Positions 57,081-62,342 of a DNA stretch of 62,342 nucleotides are shown here, in pieces. The notes under the pieces are model-generated. The model saw only the letters and a program-made list of their open reading frames with translations, was not told the origin of the DNA and did no database searches. Origin of the DNA: Hyphomicrobiaceae bacterium (GTDB lineage Bacteria; Pseudomonadota; Alphaproteobacteria; Rhizobiales; Hyphomicrobiaceae); NCBI GenBank assembly GCA_024281145.1, contig JAMXLN010000173.1, positions 1 to 62,342 of the forward strand, given 5' to 3'. Both the position numbers and the translations under genes were made by a program. Each line of letters begins with the position of its first letter. Position 1 is the first letter of the stretch.

Positions 57081-59882
57081 CTAGCCACTGTTGCGCAACC
57101 CAGCGGCGATACCGTTGATGGTCAAATGGATGCCCTGCACCACGCTCTCGTCCGCGTCTCCGGCACGATAGCGTCGCAAGAGCTCGAGCTGCATATGGTT
57201 CAGCGGATCGAGATAGGGGAACCTATTGCGTATCGAGCGTGCGAGCAGCGGGTTGGCTTGCAACAGTGCTTTGTGTCCCATGATGGTAAGCAGTGCATCG
57301 ATCGTGTCGCGCCACTCGGTGCGGATGCGCGAGAAGATATCCTCGCGCAAACGCGCGTCCGCCACCAGCTCCGCATATCGAGATGCGATGGCGATGTCGC
57401 TCTTGGCGAGCACCATGTCCATGTTCGACAGCAGACCTTCGAAGAAGGGCCAATCGCGGTACATTGCCTTGAGAACTTTCATACCATCGCTGGGTCTGGC
57501 CTTGAGCCATGCCCTGACGGCCGCGCCGAAGCCGTACCAGCCAGGCAGCATCAACCGGCATTGGGCCCAGCTGAATACCCAGGGGATCGCACGGAGATCC
57601 TCGATCTTGTTTGAGGATGTGCGCGAGGCCGGGCGGCTGCCGATGTTGAGCTTGGCGATTTCGCCGATCACCGTCGATTCCCAGAAGTAGCGCTCAAAGC
57701 CGGCGGTTTCATAGACGAGATTGCGATAGGCCCTCAGGGCGTGCGCGGAAAGCTCCTCCATCGCCAACATGAATTCGCCGGGCGTCGGTTCAGATGGCTG
57801 CAGCAGCGTGGCCTCCAGGGTCGCGGCTGCCAGAGTCTCGAGATTGCGCCATCCCACCTCGGGATTGGAATACTTGCTGGCGATGACCTCGCCTTGCTCG
57901 GTGATGCGTATGCCGCCTTGCACTGCGCCTCCGGGCTGGGCAAGGATCGCCTGATAACTCGGGCCGCCGCCGCGGCCGACCGATCCACCGCGACCGTGGA
58001 ACAAGCGCAAGCGAATGCCGCGGCGACGGAATACGTCGATCAGAGCGGTCTCGGCCTTGTAGAGTTCCCACCCGGAGGTCAAAAAGCCACCATCCTTATT
58101 GCTGTCGGAGTAGCCGAGCATCACCTCCTGCATACGCCCGCGGCTTTCCAGGAGGCGGGCGTACTCGGGCAGATTGAGGAGCCGCTCCATGATCTCGGCG
58201 CAGTTGCGCAGATCGTCGATGGTTTCGAACAGCGGCACGATGTTGACGTCGAGCGCGCCTTCGCGCGGTCGCAACAGCCCGGCTTCCTTGAGGAGCACCG
58301 CCACCTCGAGGATGTCGGAAGCGCCTTCGGCCTTGGAGATGACATAGTTGGGCACTGCCGCCCGCCCATAGTGGCGATGCGCGTCTGCTGCGGCGCGGAA
58401 GATCGCAAGCTCCGAGGCGGTCACCGCGGAGTAAGCGACGAATGGAGAAGTGAGCGGTCGGACGGTCATGAGCTCTGCTAACAGAAGGTGGATGCGTTGC
58501 TCCTCGTCGCGTTCGACATAGCCGGTGCCGGGAGATGCGATCTCCAATAGCTCGCCAACGGTGCGCTCGTGCACGTCGGCATTCTGGCGTAGGTCGACCC
58601 CTGCTAAATGGAATCCGAATACATCGACGGCGCGACGCAGCGTCTTGAGCCGACCGCGCGCGAGCGCCATCGACCCGTTGGCGGCAAGCGAGCGGTTGAG
58701 GACGGCCAGGTCGGCGATGAGGTCGCCGGCGTCCGAATAGGGGGGCGCCTGACCCACGGCGTGGTGCGGTGCCTCGAGCCGATCGAGAGCCCAGGCCGTG
58801 GCCGCAAGGCGGGCGTAGATGCCGGAGATGGCGCGGCGGTAGGGCTCGTTGCGGCGATTGCGCGACTTGTCGGGCGAGCGCTGCGCCAATGCCAAGAGCT
58901 CGTCGGAAACTCCGATGAGCCGGCCGTCCAGTGAGAGCTCAGCGCCCAGGAGGTGGAGCTCCTCAAGATAGAATTTTAACGCGCGGTCACTTTGTAGGCG
59001 CAAGGCCTGGCGCAGCACTTCTTCCGTGACGAATGGATTGCCGTCGCGATCGCCACCAATCCAGCTTCCCATGCGCAGGAATGAGGCGAGTTCCATGCCA
59101 GCCCAAATGGGATCGGACGCCGCCAGCAGGTCCTCGAGCGTGGAATAAAAGCGCGGCAGTTCACGCAAGAAGGTGTAGTCGTAATAGGAAATGCCGTTTG
59201 CGACCTCGTCGAGGACGGCAAGCCTTGTGCCGCGCAACAGGTTGGTTTGCCACAACGTCAGCACGGCTCGGCGCAGCGCCTCGTCGCTGAGCCGAGCCTC
59301 CTCGGGTGTGAAGGCGGTACGATCGCGCTGCGCCAGCAATTCCGCCACTTCCATTTCGCGATCGATCATGCTCTTGCGCCTGACCTCGGTGGGATGGGCG
59401 GTGAGTACCGGTGTAACGTGGGCGGTGGCGAAGAAGCCCTCCAACTGGTCGTGGTCAATCCCTGCCTCCCTGGCACGTGCTAGGGCACGCTCCATGGTAC
59501 CCTCGCGGGGTGCCGATCCAGCGATGGCGTGCGCCCGCGTGCGCCGTATGTGATGCTGGTCCTCGGCAATGTTGGCGAGATGCGAGAAAAAGCTGTAGGC
59601 GCGGATCACGCAGATCGCGTGCGCGCGCGACAGGCTGTTGAGTGTGACCTCAAGCTCGCCACGCGCTCGTTCGTCCTCACGGCGATGAAAGCGAACGGAA
59701 GTCTGACGAATGCGCTCGACCACCGCGAAAACCGCCTCGCCTTGCTGGTCGCGAATCGTGTCACCGAGGATTCGACCGAGCAGGCGGATATCGTCCCGCA
59801 GGGGGATGTCCTTTTCCGGGACTTCGGTCGCGTTGCGGGGCGTCATCGCAGGTGGTCCAAGGGATGTTGCGGTGTCAGTCAT
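57081..59882 (-). CDS. ppc: Phosphoenolpyruvate carboxylase
   Basis: A 933-residue protein, the normal length for bacterial PEPC. It contains the catalytic His163 in [54 protein letters not shown], the glycine loop [29 protein letters not shown] and the conserved C-terminus [15 protein letters not shown]. The enzyme adds bicarbonate to PEP to make oxaloacetate and refills the citrate cycle. It is homotetrameric and usually regulated by aspartate and acetyl-CoA. The ATG at 59882 ([11 protein letters not shown]) follows GGGGGTCGG; the frame continues to 60002 but without support. It is transcribed alone, divergent from the cytochrome gene. Confidence 0.96.
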   Translation of the reverse strand: MTDTATSLGPPAMTPRNATEVPEKDIPLRDDIRLLGRILGDTIRDQQGEAVFAVVERIRQTSVRFHRREDERARGELEVTLNSLSRAHAICVIRAYSFFSHLANIAEDQHHIRRTRAHAIAGSAPREGTMERALARAREAGIDHDQLEGFFATAHVTPVLTAHPTEVRRKSMIDREMEVAELLAQRDRTAFTPEEARLSDEALRRAVLTLWQTNLLRGTRLAVLDEVANGISYYDYTFLRELPRFYSTLEDLLAASDPIWAGMELASFLRMGSWIGGDRDGNPFVTEEVLRQALRLQSDRALKFYLEELHLLGAELSLDGRLIGVSDELLALAQRSPDKSRNRRNEPYRRAISGIYARLAATAWALDRLEAPHHAVGQAPPYSDAGDLIADLAVLNRSLAANGSMALARGRLKTLRRAVDVFGFHLAGVDLRQNADVHERTVGELLEIASPGTGYVERDEEQRIHLLLAELMTVRPLTSPFVAYSAVTASELAIFRAAADAHRHYGRAAVPNYVISKAEGASDILEVAVLLKEAGLLRPREGALDVNIVPLFETIDDLRNCAEIMERLLNLPEYARLLESRGRMQEVMLGYSDSNKDGGFLTSGWELYKAETALIDVFRRRGIRLRLFHGRGGSVGRGGGPSYQAILAQPGGAVQGGIRITEQGEVIASKYSNPEVGWRNLETLAAATLEATLLQPSEPTPGEFMLAMEELSAHALRAYRNLVYETAGFERYFWESTVIGEIAKLNIGSRPASRTSSNKIEDLRAIPWVFSWAQCRLMLPGWYGFGAAVRAWLKARPSDGMKVLKAMYRDWPFFEGLLSNMDMVLAKSDIAIASRYAELVADARLREDIFSRIRTEWRDTIDALLTIMGHKALLQANPLLARSIRNRFPYLDPLNHMQLELLRRYRAGDADESVVQGIHLTINGIAAGLRNSG

Positions 59883-60263
59883 GCAACCGACCCCCTTCAC
59901 TGCAGCGACGTCGTGGCAGGGAGGAGCCCGTGCGGCGCCCGACGCACTAGACGATGGATCTTGGTGGTCCACGCTACACGCGAATGCGCACAGATGCGAC
60001 ACCGATGCTCAAGGAAACGAACTGCACCGGCTGAGGTGGCCGCTCGTAATGAAGCCGTGAGCGCACGGCCTGCGGCCGCACCGGCGTTCTTGGCGATCGC
60101 GCCCACCACATTTTTCCGGGGCTCGGAGGTGTTTGCAAAGCCCGGGCGTTGGCCCACCACCTCCCTCGGGTGAGCTTTGACGGAACAATAAGGGCAGCTT
60201 TACGTTGTTTGTCGAGTTCGGCATCGGGCCGCTAACCTGCGGCGGGCATACGTGCGAGTCTGA
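59883..60263. other. Divergent intergenic region of 381 bp
   Basis: This lies between the starts of ppc (minus) and the tri-haem cytochrome gene (plus). Crossing frames (minus 60009-60644 and plus 59710-60060) are shadows of the flanking genes or low-information. No repeats or terminators stand out. Confidence 0.45.
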
Positions 60264-61574
60264 ATGTGGCTGATGCGCGCCTTGTTGGGGCTTCTCGGCG
60301 CAACGCTGGTTGGCGCCGCCGCATTTGTGGCGTTGGCCTGGCGGTCTGAAATCCCTGCAGTCGAGCCGCCCAACAAGGCGGCCTTCGATCCGGCGCTGGT
60401 CACACGGGGTGCCGAGTTGACAATGCTCGGCAACTGCAACGTGTGCCACACCAAAGCGGATGGAAGAGCGTACGCGGGCGGTCGAGGGCTGCAAACCCCG
60501 TTCGGCACGATCTACGCAACCAACATTACGCCCGACCCCGATACGGGCATAGGAAGATGGTCGGAGGCAGCCTTCTTGCGCGCCGTGCGCGAGGGCGTGC
60601 GGCGCGACGGATCGCATCTTTACCCGGCATTTCCCTATGATCACTTTGCTAAGGTATCGGAGGGAGACCTACGGGCAATTTACGCGTTCCTAATGACACG
60701 CGAAGCGGTCCGGGCCGATCCGCCAGCCAATGTCCTCCCATTTCCTTTCTCGATGCGCACCTTGATCGCCGCTTGGAAGCTCATGTTTTTCAAGGTCGGG
60801 GAATTTCGACCCGATCCGGTTCTCTCCACCGAGCTCAATCGCGGTGCCTACCTGGTGGAGGGTCTTGCCCATTGCGGGGCATGCCACACGCCCCGCAATG
60901 GCTTCGGGGCTGAGCGCAATGAAGCCTATCTCGGCGGCGGGGAGACGGAGGGCTGGCATGCGCCGGCGTTGAACGCGTCCACAACCGCACCCGTGGCCTG
61001 GACCGCGGACCAGCTGTTTCATTTTCTGCGCAACGGCTACGTGCCAGCACACGGGGTTGCTGCCGGTCCAATGCGGCCGGTCGCCAATAATCTCGGTGCG
61101 GTTGCGGAGGCGGACGTGAAAGCCATCGCCGCCTATGTTGCGGCCATCGTCGGCCCCTCGACGGCGGGACGCGGCGAACGGCTGGGTAGGGCCGGGGCAA
61201 GCGGCGACCAGCACTCGTCTGGATCGCACGCGGACGGCAGAACTGCTGACGGAGCCGCGATCTATGCCGGCGCATGCGCTCCCTGCCATGAACCAACCGG
61301 GCAGCGCTTTTCCGCGCGGGGCATTCCCCTTGCGTCCAGCCAATTGGTCACCTCCCCCGAGGCTCGCAACCTGGCGCATGTCATCCTTGAAGGAATAGCG
61401 CCCCCGCAGGCATCTCCAGCGGCGATGATGCCCGGATTTGCCGACACGCTCTCCGATGCGCAAGTCGTGGCACTGATGACGTATCTGCGCAGCTCCTTCA
61501 GCGATCGGCCTATCTGGAAGGATGTTGAAGACACAGTTCGCCAGGTGCGACGGTCGGCGGCTGAAGGTTACTGA
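60264..61574 (+). CDS. Tri-haem membrane-anchored cytochrome c (partner of a molybdenum hydroxylase)
   Basis: A 436-residue protein with one N-terminal membrane anchor/signal (ALLGLLGATLVGAAAFVALA). It has three c-type haem sites: CNVCH (58-62), CGACH (204-208) and CAPCH (338-342). The flanking patterns (GRGLQTPFGTIYATNITPDP, DGSHLYPAFPYDHFAKVSEG) are those of cytochrome subunits of periplasmic alcohol and aldehyde dehydrogenases and of nicotinate/isoquinoline-type hydroxylases. It would take electrons from the adjacent 2Fe-2S/Mo enzyme and pass them to the respiratory chain. The 2Fe-2S gene begins 45 bp downstream and the Mo subunit gene follows, so the three form one operon. The ATG at 60264 has a weak ribosome-binding site; an ATG three codons later is possible. 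Confidence 0.92.
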   Translation: MWLMRALLGLLGATLVGAAAFVALAWRSEIPAVEPPNKAAFDPALVTRGAELTMLGNCNVCHTKADGRAYAGGRGLQTPFGTIYATNITPDPDTGIGRWSEAAFLRAVREGVRRDGSHLYPAFPYDHFAKVSEGDLRAIYAFLMTREAVRADPPANVLPFPFSMRTLIAAWKLMFFKVGEFRPDPVLSTELNRGAYLVEGLAHCGACHTPRNGFGAERNEAYLGGGETEGWHAPALNASTTAPVAWTADQLFHFLRNGYVPAHGVAAGPMRPVANNLGAVAEADVKAIAAYVAAIVGPSTAGRGERLGRAGASGDQHSSGSHADGRTADGAAIYAGACAPCHEPTGQRFSARGIPLASSQLVTSPEARNLAHVILEGIAPPQASPAAMMPGFADTLSDAQVVALMTYLRSSFSDRPIWKDVEDTVRQVRRSAAEGY

Positions 61575-61618
61575 AGGTTCGGGGTCGAGTGCGGTTCTGT
61601 CGGCGGCTGGGAGGTCGG

Positions 61619-62116
61619 ATGCTCACGCTCAATGTCAATGGCCGTCAGCAGCAGATTGATGTGGATGCAACCACACCGCTGCTCTATGTGCTGCGTGAAG
61701 ATCTGGCGCTCAATGGCGCCAAGTTCGGCTGTGGACTTGGTCAGTGTGGCGCCTGTACGGTGTTGATGGACGACAAGGCGGTCTTTTCCTGCATTACCCC
61801 CGTGGGCGTGAGCGAAGGCCGGCGCATCACGACGCTAGAGGGCCTCGGCACTGCCGACCATCCCAATCCTCTGCAGCGCGCTTTCATCGATGAGCAGGCG
61901 GCTCAGTGTGGCTTCTGCATCGCCGGCATGATCATGCGTGCGCAGGCGCTACTGCGCCACAACACCGCGCCCACGCAGAAGGAGCTGCGGGAACACATGC
62001 GGCCGAACCTGTGCCGTTGCGGCACGCATATGCGCATTCTTGCTGCGGTCCAGCGTGCGGCCGCGGCCATGAGATCGGCTGCAATGGAACCTTCTTCGCG
62101 GGAGGTCCGTCGATGA
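61619..62116 (+). CDS. 2Fe-2S subunit of a xanthine-dehydrogenase-family molybdenum hydroxylase
   Basis: A 165-residue protein with two 2Fe-2S clusters. The plant-ferredoxin-type set is Cys38, Cys43, Cys46, Cys58 (FGCGLGQCGACTVLMDDKAV). The second, helical cluster uses Cys97, Cys100, Cys132, Cys134 (QCGFCIAGMIM and RPNLCRCGTHMRI). This is the small subunit of IorAB/NicAB-like enzymes that lack a FAD subunit and use a cytochrome instead. GGGAGGTCGG precedes the ATG at 61619. The stop overlaps the start of the next gene by 4 bp (ATGA). The substrate (N-heterocycle or aldehyde) cannot be told. Confidence 0.95.
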   Translation: MLTLNVNGRQQQIDVDATTPLLYVLREDLALNGAKFGCGLGQCGACTVLMDDKAVFSCITPVGVSEGRRITTLEGLGTADHPNPLQRAFIDEQAAQCGFCIAGMIMRAQALLRHNTAPTQKELREHMRPNLCRCGTHMRILAAVQRAAAAMRSAAMEPSSREVRR

Positions 62117-62342
62117 GCGATGAGGGCGTATCGCGCCGCGGAGCGTTGTGGGGTGCTGGTGCACTCATTGTCAGCTTTTCGCTGGGGCGCGTTGCGCTGG
62201 CTCAGGAACTCGCACCTCCTGCTCCAGAACAACCTCCGCAGCCGCCCCTTCCGGGCAGTCTGCGTACGAGCCCCATGCTCGACGCTTGGATACGCATCGA
62301 CGGCCAGGGTATCACGGTGTTTACCGGCAAGGTGGAGCTGGG
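62113..62342 (+). CDS. Molybdopterin-binding subunit of the same hydroxylase (5' end only, cut by window edge)
   Basis: The first 76 codons only. A twin-arginine signal (SDEGVSRRGALWGAGALIVS, then a hydrophobic stretch ending ALAQ) is followed by a Pro-rich linker and the start of the first domain (SPMLDAWIRIDGQGITVFTG then KVELG). This opening is typical of large subunits of the IorB/NicB type, which are exported folded with Mo cofactor through Tat. The ATG overlaps the TGA of the 2Fe-2S gene. The catalytic part lies beyond the window. Confidence 0.9.
   Translation, partial: MSDEGVSRRGALWGAGALIVSFSLGRVALAQELAPPAPEQPPQPPLPGSLRTSPMLDAWIRIDGQGITVFTGKVEL

Overview
The window is about 62 kb of GC-rich bacterial chromosome. 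Several features point to an alphaproteobacterium of the order Hyphomicrobiales (Rhizobiales): a Trm112-like / LON-domain / CnoX-type thioredoxin / prolyl-tRNA deacylase block, an H-NS-type protein with a TWTGRGR motif, Bug-type and TAXI-type solute receptors, split glutamate-synthase genes next to a GlnT-type glutamine synthetase, and patatin and bactofilin genes. That placement is inferred from gene content. No rRNA gene or other phylogenetic marker is present.

Left part (1-12 kb). An intradiol (hydroxyquinol-type) dioxygenase is cut by the left edge. It is followed by a minus-strand run of housekeeping genes (Trm112-like, LON N-terminal domain, thioredoxin-TPR, prolyl-tRNA deacylase), a tRNA-Gly(GCC), a decayed IS481-like transposase lying directly behind the tRNA, a bactofilin, and several secreted or membrane proteins (DUF3455, LolA-like, SH3 plus M15-like peptidase).

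12-24 kb. A minus-strand operon encodes a TAXI receptor, an ATGA-coupled methyltransferase and an oxalate/formate-type MFS carrier. A GntR regulator, an XRE regulator, the tail of a lost ABC permease and a PbfA-like PLP enzyme suggest a reduced aminophosphonate locus. An EEP hydrolase and an H-NS-like protein follow.

24-31 kb. This is a decaying zone. It holds remnants of an EAL-domain gene, an MFS carrier and a LivG-type ATPase. Between them are an intact Bug receptor and ThDP-enzyme pair (overlapping by one base), a single-domain response regulator and an acyl-CoA synthetase.

31-46 kb. This is a nitrogen/carbon catabolic block: a GlnT/GmaS-type synthetase, a 2-oxo acid dehydrogenase operon (E1 alpha with a frameshift, E1 beta, E2), split glutamate/N-methylglutamate synthase genes (glxBCD = mgsABC type), a truncated amidase, a cytosine-deaminase-like amidohydrolase, and a Liv-type ABC transporter in which the second permease and both ATPases are fused into one 832-residue protein.

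46-62 kb. Here lie an ATC-hydrolase-like protein, a TfoX N-terminal-domain protein, and an ECF sigma / anti-sigma / subtilase operon. The extracytoplasmic domain of the anti-sigma factor resembles a subtilase propeptide, which I consider the most interesting system in the window. Further on are two small unrecognised genes, an unusual multi-pass membrane protein carrying a patatin domain, a stand-alone ketoacyl-ACP synthase, PEP carboxylase, and a tri-haem cytochrome with the start of a molybdenum hydroxylase operon that runs off the right edge.

Two patterns recur. Broken genes are frequent: seven remnants or frameshifts. Perfect or near-perfect 15-bp tandem duplications occur at three places, two of them exactly across a stop codon.
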